This document shows, in pieces, positions 43,449 through 52,668 of a stretch of 64,000 bases of DNA (positions within the stretch are counted from its first letter, which is position 1; the number at the start of each line of letters is the position of its first letter). Source of the stretch: Oscillospiraceae bacterium (GTDB lineage Bacteria > Bacillota > Clostridia > Oscillospirales > CAG-272); assembly GCA_015063845.1 (NCBI GenBank), contig SVTJ01000004.1, positions 1-64,000 on the forward strand, read 5' to 3'. Position numbers and translations under genes: made by a program. The notes under the pieces are model-generated. The model ran no database searches, had not been told where the DNA came from, and saw nothing but the letters and a program-made list of their open reading frames with translations.

Positions 43449-46373
43449 TTATTGCTCAAGCGCACCGATAAGGCTGCGAAGTCTTATCTTTACCGCACCG
43501 AGATTTGTTATCTCGTCTATCTTTATCTGTGTATAAAGCTTGCCCTTATCCTCAAGTATAGAACGCACCTCGTCTGTCGTTATAGCGTCAACTCCACAAC
43601 CGAAGGAGACCAGCTGGACCAGCTGAACATCATCGTTCTCGGTAGCAAAGCGCGCGGCTCTGTAAAGTCTTGCGTGATAAGTCCACTGATTGAGAACACG
43701 AACGCGCTGATGCCCTGTAAGGTGGTAAACGCTGTCCTCGCTGACAACAGCAAAGCCAAGGGAATTCGCAAGCTTATCTATGCCGTGACCTATCTCCGCA
43801 TCAATGTGGTAAGGTCTGCCCGCAAGCACCATAATACGCTTTCCGTGCTCTCGCGCCCAAGCGATAGCTCGCTCGCCTTCATCCTTGATCGCTTTCATAT
43901 AGGTCTTGTATTTTTCAAAGCCGTTATTTACCGCCTTCTTAAGGTCACGTACGGTTATCCAGTCATAGAGAGGACTCAAATACTCGTAAAGCCCCTTAAC
44001 AAGTTCTTTTTTCTTGTTTATGTTGAGGTACGGGAAAAGGAACTTGGTGTCTCTGAGAGACTCCATATTTCCGTTCAACAGCTCGGAGTAGTAAGCGACT
44101 ACGGGACAGTTGAAGTGATTGTCGGAGATATGATCGTCTATGTTGTACGTAAGGCAGGGATAGAAGATGGCATCAACGCCGCACTCCACCAGCTCCTCTA
44201 TATGTCCGTGCATTATCTTTGCGGGATAGCAGGCTGTATCCGAGGGGATAGAGAACTGTCCTTTTTCATACGTACGCCTCGTTGACATAGACGACACCTT
44301 GACGTTGAAGCCAAGGGAAGAGAATATGCCGTGCCAAAGCGGCAGAAGCTCATACATACCGAGAGAGAGGGGGAGACCAATGGTTGCCTTTGAGTCAGTT
44401 CTGCTCTCCAACGACGTAAGATAATCACGTTTAAATGCGTGGAGATTAGGCATTTGCTCGCTTGCCTGAGCGTTTCCAAGCCCTTTTTCGCACTGGTTAC
44501 CCGAAATAAACCTTTTGCCGTTTGCAAAAGTATTGACGGTGAGATGGCAATTGTTTGTACAGCCCTTGCATATGGCTGACTTTGACATGTGCGTAAAGCT
44601 GTCAAGCTCCTCACGGCTTATGATCTTGCTCTCGCGGAGCTTCATCGAGTAAAGTGCCGCGCCGTAAGCGCCCATAAGTCCTGCGATAGAGGGGCGTATG
44701 ACGTCTCTGCCGAGCTCCATCTCAAATGCGCGGAGAACTGCGTCGTTATAAAACGTACCGCCTTGAACTACGATATGCTTTCCAAGCTCATCCGCGCTTC
44801 CAACGCGAATGACCTTATAAATGGCGTTCTTTACAACGCTTATTGAAAGTCCCGCGGAAATGTCCTCGACGGTCGCGCCGTCACGCTGAGACTGCTTGAC
44901 CGACGAATTCATAAATACCGTACAACGGCTTCCAAGTCCCACAGGAGCAGGGCTGAACAAGCCTTTTTTTGCAAATTCGTCTATGGTGTAATCCATAGAG
45001 CGCGCAAAAGTCTCTATAAACGAGCCACATCCCGACGAACAAGCCTCGTTGAGCATTATTCCGTCGATAGCTCCGTTTCTTATCTTAAAGCATTTTATAT
45101 CCTGCCCGCCGATGTCAAGTATAAAATCGACCTCGGGGAGAAAATGCTTTGCGGCGGTGTAGTGAGCTATGGTCTCAACAAGACCGAGATCAACGCCAAA
45201 GGCGTTGCGTATGAGCTCTTCGCCGTATCCCGTGACTGCGCTTCCGCAAATATTTATGCGGTCACCGCAGGCACCGTATATTGTAAGTAGCTGCTCTTTG
45301 ATTATCTCCACGGGATTTCCGCGGTTTGAGCTGTAATAGGAATAAAGTATTTCCTTATTTGAGGATAGAAGCACGAGCTTTGTGGTGGTGCTTCCGCAGT
45401 CGATGCCGAGATACGCATCTCCGCTATAATCTTCAATTTTCTTCCGCGGCACGTCCGCCTGAGAGTGCCTTGCTCTGAACGCCGCATAATCCTCGCGTCC
45501 CTTGAAAAGTGGAGGCAATCTATTGGAGACCGTGACCGTAGACATACTTGCAACGATCTTTTCGCTAAGAGTATCTACGGTGGTATATTTAGCGGCTTTT
45601 TCTGCATAGATCGCCGCTCCGAGTGCGACCGCAAAGCGGCCGTATTCGGGGAAAACTGCGTTTTCATCTGAAAGACCGAGAGTCTCCTTGAAACGCTCGC
45701 GAAGTCCAAGACAATAGTGCAAAGGCCCGCCTAAAAACAGTACCTTGCCCTTTATGCTTCGTCCTTGCGCAAGTCCTGCGATGGTCTGATTTACGACCGC
45801 TTGATAGATGCTTGCTGCAATATCTTCTTTCTTTGCTCCTTGATTGAGGAGAGGCTGGATATCTGTTTTTGCGAAAACTCCGCAGCGTGAAGCGATCGGA
45901 TATATCCGCGTATGCTTAAGACTGAGCTCGTCAAGTTCGTCTGCACTGACGTCAAGAAGCATTGCCATCTGATCGATAAAAGCTCCCGTTCCTCCTGCGC
46001 ACGTTCCGTTCATTCTCTCGTCCGTACCGCCCTCAAAGAATATTATCTTTGCGTCCTCACCGCCAAGCTCTATGACGGCATTTGTGTCGGGCTCAAGCTT
46101 TTTTACTATTTCGCCCGTAGCGAAGACCTCTTGAACAAAGGGAATATCGCACGCTTCTGCAAGTCCAAGACCTGCTGAGCCCGAAAGGGCTATGCAAAAG
46201 CTCTTGCCTTCAAGAAGCGGACGCATCTCGGTGAGCATATCAAGTGTTTTTTGACGTACCTGCGCCATATGACGCTGATAATTTTCGTATATGACCGTAC
46301 CGTTTTCGCACAGTACCGCCTTAACTGTTGTCGATCCAATGTCAATACCAAGAGAGTATATTTTATTCTGCAT
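43449..46373 (-). CDS. Fused acyl-CoA dehydratase activase (two ASKHA ATPase modules plus DUF2229)
   Basis: ATG 46373 follows AAGGAGAG; it gives 974 residues. Two BadF/BadG-type ATPase modules are visible. The first starts with SLGIDIGSTTVKAVL and has GTCAGGTGAFIDQMA; the second starts near 325 with YLGIDCGSTTTKLVLL and has EACSSGCGSFIETFA, where Cys residues would bind the bridging [4Fe-4S] cluster. The C-terminal third begins with CKGCTNNCHL and is a DUF2229-like domain with GRPYHIDAEIGHGID. The family couples ATP hydrolysis to electron injection into dehydratase-type partners; double-cubane cluster proteins are a related case. Its partner is probably the 42182 protein. Confidence 0.85.
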   Translation of the reverse strand: MQNKIYSLGIDIGSTTVKAVLCENGTVIYENYQRHMAQVRQKTLDMLTEMRPLLEGKSFCIALSGSAGLGLAEACDIPFVQEVFATGEIVKKLEPDTNAVIELGGEDAKIIFFEGGTDERMNGTCAGGTGAFIDQMAMLLDVSADELDELSLKHTRIYPIASRCGVFAKTDIQPLLNQGAKKEDIAASIYQAVVNQTIAGLAQGRSIKGKVLFLGGPLHYCLGLRERFKETLGLSDENAVFPEYGRFAVALGAAIYAEKAAKYTTVDTLSEKIVASMSTVTVSNRLPPLFKGREDYAAFRARHSQADVPRKKIEDYSGDAYLGIDCGSTTTKLVLLSSNKEILYSYYSSNRGNPVEIIKEQLLTIYGACGDRINICGSAVTGYGEELIRNAFGVDLGLVETIAHYTAAKHFLPEVDFILDIGGQDIKCFKIRNGAIDGIMLNEACSSGCGSFIETFARSMDYTIDEFAKKGLFSPAPVGLGSRCTVFMNSSVKQSQRDGATVEDISAGLSISVVKNAIYKVIRVGSADELGKHIVVQGGTFYNDAVLRAFEMELGRDVIRPSIAGLMGAYGAALYSMKLRESKIISREELDSFTHMSKSAICKGCTNNCHLTVNTFANGKRFISGNQCEKGLGNAQASEQMPNLHAFKRDYLTSLESRTDSKATIGLPLSLGMYELLPLWHGIFSSLGFNVKVSSMSTRRTYEKGQFSIPSDTACYPAKIMHGHIEELVECGVDAIFYPCLTYNIDDHISDNHFNCPVVAYYSELLNGNMESLRDTKFLFPYLNINKKKELVKGLYEYLSPLYDWITVRDLKKAVNNGFEKYKTYMKAIKDEGERAIAWAREHGKRIMVLAGRPYHIDAEIGHGIDKLANSLGFAVVSEDSVYHLTGHQRVRVLNQWTYHARLYRAARFATENDDVQLVQLVSFGCGVDAITTDEVRSILEDKGKLYTQIKIDEITNLGAVKIRLRSLIGALEQ

Positions 46374-46399
46374 AATTCTCTCCTTATCTTTTTGCAACT

Positions 46400-48298
46400 T
46401 TATTCGAGTTCAAACGCTCCCGTGTAAAGCTGATAGTATTTACCCTTTTCCTCGATAAGCTTTTCATGGCTACCTCTTTCGATTATGTGTCCGTGCTCAA
46501 GCACCATGATAACGTCCGAGTTGCGGACGGTTGACAGTCGGTGTGCGATAACAAATACCGTTCTGCCATGCATAAGAGCGTCCATACCCTTGGATACAAG
46601 AGCTTCTGTTCTCGTGTCGATCGAGGATGTAGCCTCGTCAAGTATCATAACGGGCGGGTCTGCAACTGCCGCGCGGGCGATAGAGAGCAGCTGACGCTGA
46701 CCTTGCGAAAGATTAGCTCCGTTTGAGGTGAGCATTGTGTCGTAGCCGTCGGGAAGTCTTGATATAAAGTCGTGCGCGTTGGCAAGCTTTGCAGCTGCAA
46801 TACACTCATCGTCCGTAGCATCAAGCTTTCCGTAGCGAATGTTTTCCATAACAGTTCCCGTAAAGAGATTGGTGTCCTGAAGAACTATTCCGAGGGAACG
46901 GCGAAGGTCCGCCTTTTTTATCTTGTTGATGTTTATTCCGTCGTATCGTATCTTACCGTCGTCTATATCATAGAAGCGATTGATAAGATTTGTGATAGTG
47001 GTCTTGCCCGCACCCGTAGCACCAACAAACGCCACCTTCTGACCGGGCTCCGCGTACAGTGTGATGTCGTTAAGGACAGTCTTTTCGGGCACGTAACCGA
47101 AGTCCATATGCTCGATACGAACGTCACCCATAAGACGAGTATAAGTGGTAGTTCCGTCCTCGTGGGGATGTTTCCACGCCCACATTCCGGTTCTTTCTTC
47201 ACATTCAACGATCTCTCCGTCTACCTCTTTTGCGTTTACGAGCTTGACGTAGCCGTTGTCGACCTCGCCCTCCTCGTCAAGAAGCTCAAATATACGGCGA
47301 GCGCCTGCCATAGCCATAACGATAGCATTCATCTGCTGTGAAAGCTGGCTGACATTGTTTGTAAACTGTCTTGTCATATTCAAGAAGGGAACTACGACAG
47401 CAATTCCCATAAGCTGTCCCGAGATCGAAACGTTGGGAACTCTGTTGATTATGAGAAGACCGCCGACAAAAGCTACGAAAACGTAGAGAATATTACCGAT
47501 ATTACCCATAATAGGCATAAGAATATTTGCAAAACGGTTTGCCTTGGTGGCATCGGAGCAAAGCTTGTCGTTGACCTCGTCAAAGTCCTCGATGCTCTGC
47601 GCCTCGTGATTGAATACCTTTACTACCTTCTGACCGTTCATCATCTCCTCGGTAAAGCCCTCGGTGGTAGCAATGGATTTTTGCATCTTCATAAAGTACT
47701 TGGCGCTGTTTCCGCCGATCTTTTTGGTGACGAACACCATAGCCACAGTTGCGACAGCGACTACGATAGCCATCCACGCGCTTAGATATAGCATATAGAA
47801 GATGAGGAACGAGAGAATAAGGCCAGACATAACTATCTGGGGAAGCGTTCTCGAAATAAGCTCGCGGAGCGTGTCTATATCGTTGGTATAATACGACATT
47901 ATATCTCCGTGAGGATGCGTGTCGAAATACTTAAGCGGCAAGCTCTGCATCTTTTCAAACATACGCTTGCGGAGCTTGTTCATAAAGCCCTGTGTGACTA
48001 TCGCCATATTTCTGGTGTGCAAGAAAGATGCCACCCAGCCCATAGCATACACGCAAAGCATTATGCCGATGGCGATAAATATTTTGTGACTAATAGCATC
48101 CCAGCCACTGACGATACCCTCGTTGATTATGTTTATGAAAATGTTCATAAAGAGGCTGGCGATAGTGGAAGCGATAGAGGTCAGCAGGATACAGACGAGA
48201 ACGAGTATCAGCTGCTTTTTGTAGTCTGCGAACAGCATTTTCAAAAGACGCGGGATCGCGCCTTTTGCAGATCTTTGATCGTGCATCTGCTTTTTCAT
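46400..48298 (-). CDS. ABC exporter half-transporter with canonical ATP site
   Basis: This 632-residue protein has a six-helix exporter domain and a nucleotide-binding domain with Walker A GATGAGKTT near 425, signature LSQGQ, Walker B MILDE with the catalytic Glu, and switch His in AHRLST. A hydrophilic insertion of about 30 residues (around GMWAWKHPHEDGTTTYTR) separates the two domains. It pairs with the degenerate partner at 48295, overlapping its stop as ATGA. The activase gene follows after 26 bases, so the four genes may share a transcript. Confidence 0.88.
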   Translation of the reverse strand: MKKQMHDQRSAKGAIPRLLKMLFADYKKQLILVLVCILLTSIASTIASLFMNIFINIINEGIVSGWDAISHKIFIAIGIMLCVYAMGWVASFLHTRNMAIVTQGFMNKLRKRMFEKMQSLPLKYFDTHPHGDIMSYYTNDIDTLRELISRTLPQIVMSGLILSFLIFYMLYLSAWMAIVVAVATVAMVFVTKKIGGNSAKYFMKMQKSIATTEGFTEEMMNGQKVVKVFNHEAQSIEDFDEVNDKLCSDATKANRFANILMPIMGNIGNILYVFVAFVGGLLIINRVPNVSISGQLMGIAVVVPFLNMTRQFTNNVSQLSQQMNAIVMAMAGARRIFELLDEEGEVDNGYVKLVNAKEVDGEIVECEERTGMWAWKHPHEDGTTTYTRLMGDVRIEHMDFGYVPEKTVLNDITLYAEPGQKVAFVGATGAGKTTITNLINRFYDIDDGKIRYDGININKIKKADLRRSLGIVLQDTNLFTGTVMENIRYGKLDATDDECIAAAKLANAHDFISRLPDGYDTMLTSNGANLSQGQRQLLSIARAAVADPPVMILDEATSSIDTRTEALVSKGMDALMHGRTVFVIAHRLSTVRNSDVIMVLEHGHIIERGSHEKLIEEKGKYYQLYTGAFELE

Positions 48299-50034
48299 TC
48301 CTCGTCACCTCCCTTTACCTGAGAATCATATACTTCCTTGTATATCGGGCTGGTGCGAAGCAGCTCCTCGTGATTGCCGACAGCCTCGATCCTTCCGTTA
48401 TTCATAACGACTATCTTATCCGCGTGCTCTACCGAGGATATTCTCTGCGCGATGATTATCTTTGTTGTGTTGGGTATCTCCTCTGCGAATGCGCGTCTTA
48501 TAAGAGCGTCCGTCTTTGTATCGACTGCGCTTGTGGAGTCGTCAAGTATAAGTATCTTAGGCTTTTTGAGAAGAGCTCTCGCAATACAAAGTCTTTGCTT
48601 TTGTCCGCCCGAGACGTTTGTGCCTCCACGCTCGATAAAGGTGTCGTACTTATCGGGGAAGTTCTGTATAAATTCATCAGCCTGAGCAAGACGGCATATT
48701 CTTTCCATCTCCTCGTCCGTAGCGTCGGGATTACCCCAGCGCAGATTATCCTTAATCGTTCCCGAGAACAAAACGTTCTTTTGGAGAACGACGGATACTT
48801 CGTTGCGGAGTGTTTCGATATCGTAATCCTTGACGTCCACGCCGCCAACCTTAACAGAGCCCTCGCTAACGTCATAAAGACGCGAAATGAGCTGAATAAG
48901 AGAGGTCTTTCCACTTCCCGTGCCGCCGATTATTCCCAGTGTTTCTCCCGATGCGACAAAAAGATTGATGTCGGAAAGAGCCGGTCTGTTTGCTTTTTTT
49001 GAGTAGCTGAAGCTTACGTTGTTAAACATAATGCTTCCGTCTCTTACCTCGGTCACGGGATTTTCGGGATTGGTTATGGAGCTTTTTTCGTTAAGCACCT
49101 CAACTATACGGTTAGCCGACGCAAAAGACATCGACACCATAACGATTATCATAGATACCATCATAAGGCTCATAAGTATCTGCGCGCCGTAAGTAAGAAG
49201 CGAGGAGAGCTCGCCTACCGTAAGCTCAGTAGCTCCCGATTTAACTATAAGCATAGAGCCGAAGAGGGAGATCATTATCATATTAAAGTTGAAGCAGAAC
49301 TGCATAAGGGGGCTGTTGAGCGCGAGTATTTTTTCAGCCTTTGTGAAGTCGCCGCAAACCTCGTCGGACGCCTTGCCGAACTTCTTTACCTCAAAGTCTT
49401 CTCTTACGTATGCCTTTACAACTCGCATACCCGAAACGTTCTCCTGGACGGAGTTGTTAAGGTTATCGTATTTTTTGAATACCGACTTGAATATGGGGTG
49501 CGCTCTTGTGATAATAAGCGTAAGTCCAACGGCAAGTATGGGAATGATGATAGCAAAAGAGAACGCGGTCTTAGGGCTTGTAACCATAGCCATAACAAAG
49601 GCAAAGATCAGCATAAGAGGGCATCTTACGGCTGTTCTTATTATCATCATATAGGACATCTGCACGTTCGAAACGTCGGTCGTAAGTCTTGTTACGAGAC
49701 CCGATGTTGAGAACTTATCGATGTTCGAAAATGAAAAGCCCTGGACGGCAGAGTACAAGTCGTGGCGTAGATTTTTTGCAAATCCGCAAGCAGCCGTTGC
49801 CGCAAAGTGTCCCGAAAGCGCGCCGCAACAAAGGGATATCACCGCGAGAAGCGCGAGCAACAGCCCGAATTTTACAATAGTCTCCATATCGCAGCCGCTT
49901 TGAATATTATTGACGAGTTTAGCCGTCAGAAAAGGTATAGTACATTCAACGGCGACCTCAGCCGCTATGAATATTGGTGCAAGGATAGAGCTCCGTTTGT
50001 ATTCACGTACGCTCCCAAGTAGTGTTTTTAGCAT
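48295..50034 (-). CDS. ABC exporter half-transporter with degenerate ATP site
   Basis: This 579-residue exporter half has Walker A GGTGSGKTS near 370, signature VSGGQKQR, Walker B LILDD (Asp for Glu) and switch AQRISSV (Gln for His). These are the same two substitutions as in the 1776 protein, so this is the second BmrCD/LmrCD-type heterodimer in the window. GAGGT precedes the ATG at 50034. No adjacent regulator is present. The substrate is unknown. Confidence 0.88.
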   Translation of the reverse strand: MLKTLLGSVREYKRSSILAPIFIAAEVAVECTIPFLTAKLVNNIQSGCDMETIVKFGLLLALLAVISLCCGALSGHFAATAACGFAKNLRHDLYSAVQGFSFSNIDKFSTSGLVTRLTTDVSNVQMSYMMIIRTAVRCPLMLIFAFVMAMVTSPKTAFSFAIIIPILAVGLTLIITRAHPIFKSVFKKYDNLNNSVQENVSGMRVVKAYVREDFEVKKFGKASDEVCGDFTKAEKILALNSPLMQFCFNFNMIMISLFGSMLIVKSGATELTVGELSSLLTYGAQILMSLMMVSMIIVMVSMSFASANRIVEVLNEKSSITNPENPVTEVRDGSIMFNNVSFSYSKKANRPALSDINLFVASGETLGIIGGTGSGKTSLIQLISRLYDVSEGSVKVGGVDVKDYDIETLRNEVSVVLQKNVLFSGTIKDNLRWGNPDATDEEMERICRLAQADEFIQNFPDKYDTFIERGGTNVSGGQKQRLCIARALLKKPKILILDDSTSAVDTKTDALIRRAFAEEIPNTTKIIIAQRISSVEHADKIVVMNNGRIEAVGNHEELLRTSPIYKEVYDSQVKGGDEE

Positions 50035-50220
50035 ACAAAACCTCGAATTATAAGATTAACTATATAAAGTATAATACCATTTAATTACTCAATTTCTCAT
50101 TCTTTGTAAATTATGTTTGAATACAAAATTGACTTTTTGAAAAAATTACGCTCTCTTGTCAATCTTTGGTTAATATAATGGCTCAAAACGGCAAACAATA
50201 ACAAAAAACGGGGATACAAA

Positions 50221-52257
50221 ATGAAGATATTACTACTTACGGCATCCATGGATATTGGCGGAGCGGAGACACACGTATTTGAGCTTGCGTGCGCGCTGGC
50301 AAAAAAAGGAGACGTTGTCACGGTCGCTTCATCGGGGGGCAGACTTGCGCGGGAGCTTCCGAGGCGAGGGTGTGCGCATATAGCGTTGCCTCTTGATAAC
50401 CGCTCTTTTTTGTCACTTGTGAAAGCGAGATCGAGACTTGGAAAGCTTCTGAAAAAAGGCAATTTTGATATAGTACACGCTCATTCGCGAATAGCCGCTT
50501 TTTTAGCATACGGTGCCTGCCGAAGGTCAGGTATTCGTATGGTAACGACAATACACGCCCACTACCGAAAAAATTCATTACTCGACAGTTTATCAAGATG
50601 GGGAAGCGGTGTTATAGCGGTCAGCTACGATCTTTACAGACACGTTCGCAAAAACGGAAAACGCGTACCGATAGAAAACGTCTGTATAATACCGAACGGT
50701 ATTGATACCAAACGATTTTTGCCAATGGTAAAAAAAGAAAAAACGCTGGTAATAGCTTTTCTCAGCAGGCTTGACGCCGACTGTTCAAAAGTGGCTTTTG
50801 CGCTGTGTCGTATAGCCGAAAAGCTTGCCGTAAAATATGACGGCGTACAGATAAGGATCGGTGGTGGCGGCAGTGAATACGGGGCGGTCAAAAAGCTTGC
50901 TTATCAAGTAAATACAAGGGTTGGAAGGGAATTGATACGTGCACTCGGAGAGGTGGATGACACGGTCGGTTTCTTTCAAACCGCGGATGTTTTCGTGGGC
51001 GTTTCGCGCGCTGCGCTTGAGGCAATGTCTTGCGCTGTGCCGCTTGTCCTTGCGGGTGATGAGGGCTTTTTTGGCGTGCTTGACTTGGAAAATATTTCGG
51101 TGGCGGAAAGCACTAATTTTTGCTGCCGCGGCTCATCGTCCTTGACTGATGACGCATTGCTTTCGTCCTTGCTTGAGCTTTTAAAAATGACTTGCGACGA
51201 GCGAATAAAACTGGGAAATGAACTTAGAAAATACGTTGAGCGTACTCATTCCGTCGATGCTATGGCTGAGCGTACAAAGCGTTTTTATTGCGGCATAAGA
51301 AGTGTAAACAAGAGGTCTGACGGGGGGGTTTTGCTGTGCGGATATTATGGCTATGAGAATATGGGAGACGACCTTTTGCTTTTAAGCTCAGCAAGAAAAG
51401 CAAGGCAAAAAAATAGCGATATTACGGTATGCGTGCTGACCGACAAGGGGCGGTGCGACAACGATAGATTTTGTGAAAGATGCGCGCCGAGAAAAAACAT
51501 TTTTTGTGTTGTTTTCGAAATGACAAAAGCAGACACGGTGGTATTTGGCGGCGGAACTCTTCTGCAAAACGCCACGTCAAACCGCTCTCTTCTGTATTAT
51601 CTTTTTATTTTGCGTTGCGCTCAGATAATGGGCATAAGGACTGAGCTTTGGGGCAACGGTATCGGCGAGATAAAAGGGAATCTTTATAGGCGAGTGACGG
51701 CAAAAGCACTTGCTTGCTGTGCTTATGTTGGCGTGCGCGACAAGCTCTCGCTTGTTCGTGTCGCCCGTCTTTTGCAAGAGTACGGTCACACGCTTGGGTC
51801 TATCGAGTATACTCGTGATCTCGCCCTCGGATATTCAAGGGAAAATAGCTATATTGGCAAAATGCTACTGAGTGAGCTTGGCATTTTGCCAAACCAAAGA
51901 TTTGCCGTAGTCATAGTTCGCGGCAAGGAAGACGGTAGCGTTCGAAATGTGATGATATCGTTCTTAGACGGCTTGAAAAAATCGGGAATAAAGCTTGTTT
52001 TCGTTGCTATGTTTCCCGATGAGGATATGGAATTGTGTCGCCAGATAAGCGAGCAGCTTTCGGGAACTTTTGCGGAAAATCTTTCCCCGGGGGATCTGTT
52101 CGGACTAATAAAAAATGCATACGTTGTGTGCTCTATGCGCTATCACGGTCTCGTTCTCGCAGCAGATGCCGCAGTTCCGTTTGTGGGATTTGGAAAAGAG
52201 GAGAAAATTGCCGAGTTTTGCAAAGAAAACGGAGGAAAATTCATACAAGCGCAATAA
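50221..52257 (+). CDS. csaB: Fusion of GT4 glycosyltransferase and CsaB-type polysaccharide pyruvyltransferase
   Basis: This 678-residue protein has two parts. Residues 1 to about 365 are a GT-B glycosyltransferase: LLTASMDIGGAETHVFELAC, DIVHAHSRIAAFLA, PNGIDTKRFLP, FVGVSRAALEAMSCAVPLV. Residues about 375-678 match CsaB: LLCGYYGYENMGDDLLLLSS, VVFGGGTLLQNATSNRSLLY, YTRDLALGY and CSMRYHGLVLAADAAVPFVG. CsaB adds a pyruvyl ketal to secondary cell-wall polysaccharide, the anchor for SLH-domain surface proteins. The fusion would couple sugar addition with pyruvylation. A stop-free frame shows it is a real fusion and not two genes. The ribosome site is the weak AACGGGGA. Confidence 0.88.
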   Translation: MKILLLTASMDIGGAETHVFELACALAKKGDVVTVASSGGRLARELPRRGCAHIALPLDNRSFLSLVKARSRLGKLLKKGNFDIVHAHSRIAAFLAYGACRRSGIRMVTTIHAHYRKNSLLDSLSRWGSGVIAVSYDLYRHVRKNGKRVPIENVCIIPNGIDTKRFLPMVKKEKTLVIAFLSRLDADCSKVAFALCRIAEKLAVKYDGVQIRIGGGGSEYGAVKKLAYQVNTRVGRELIRALGEVDDTVGFFQTADVFVGVSRAALEAMSCAVPLVLAGDEGFFGVLDLENISVAESTNFCCRGSSSLTDDALLSSLLELLKMTCDERIKLGNELRKYVERTHSVDAMAERTKRFYCGIRSVNKRSDGGVLLCGYYGYENMGDDLLLLSSARKARQKNSDITVCVLTDKGRCDNDRFCERCAPRKNIFCVVFEMTKADTVVFGGGTLLQNATSNRSLLYYLFILRCAQIMGIRTELWGNGIGEIKGNLYRRVTAKALACCAYVGVRDKLSLVRVARLLQEYGHTLGSIEYTRDLALGYSRENSYIGKMLLSELGILPNQRFAVVIVRGKEDGSVRNVMISFLDGLKKSGIKLVFVAMFPDEDMELCRQISEQLSGTFAENLSPGDLFGLIKNAYVVCSMRYHGLVLAADAAVPFVGFGKEEKIAEFCKENGGKFIQAQ

Positions 52258-52258
52258 C

Positions 52259-52297
52259 AAAAAGCAGGCTAAGTCCAAAGACTTAGCCTGCTTTTTT
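52259..52297. terminator. Bidirectional terminator between csaB and the PqqD-like gene
   Basis: A perfect 17-bp stem (52259-52275 and 52280-52296) with CAAA loop, As on the left and Ts on the right. It serves both convergent genes. Confidence 0.88.
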
Positions 52298-52302
52298 GCG
52301 TT

Positions 52303-52665
52303 TTATTTTTCTTCCTTGCTCCACTCGATGAAGTGGTAGCTGTCAAGTATCTGAAAATATTTGGCAAGACGCTCGTAGAGCGGATGCGCCTTTTCACCAA
52401 AGTGCTCGTCAACGTCTTTGCCGAGCTCGATTATGTTCTTTTCTCCGTCGAGCAAAGGCCAGACGAAGCTACCCATTTCATCAAGATGAACGTGAGATAC
52501 CTTTGGCTTTTTAAACAGTACCTGCGCTATTTTGTTGAAAACACCCTTGTTCTCAATATCAAGCGTCACAAGCCCTTTTTCGTCTTGAGACCACGCGAGA
52601 TGCGGTGCTCTTTTGGGGCGTTTTTCAAGGTAGTTTTCGGAAATGACGTTCTTTTTCTTTTTCAT
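52303..52665 (-). CDS. PqqD-like small protein
   Basis: This 120-residue protein contains the PqqD/RRE pattern: ENKGVFNKIAQVLFKKPKVS, HVHLDEMGSFVWPLLDGEKN, IIELGKDVDEHFG and ERLAKYFQILDSYHFIEW. PqqD domains bind peptide precursors for radical SAM maturases in RiPP pathways, but none is nearby. It begins three bases beyond the stop of the OPT transporter gene and lacks a clear ribosome site, which suggests translational coupling. A role in handling the transported peptide is an inference. Confidence 0.72.
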   Translation of the reverse strand: MKKKKNVISENYLEKRPKRAPHLAWSQDEKGLVTLDIENKGVFNKIAQVLFKKPKVSHVHLDEMGSFVWPLLDGEKNIIELGKDVDEHFGEKAHPLYERLAKYFQILDSYHFIEWSKEEK

Positions 52666-52668
52666 AGC

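Noticed and set aside
50035-50220. Divergent promoters between the ABC pair and csaB
   Set aside because: TATAAT-like boxes exist on both strands (for example 50174-50179) but none has an acceptable -35 box at 16-18 bases.
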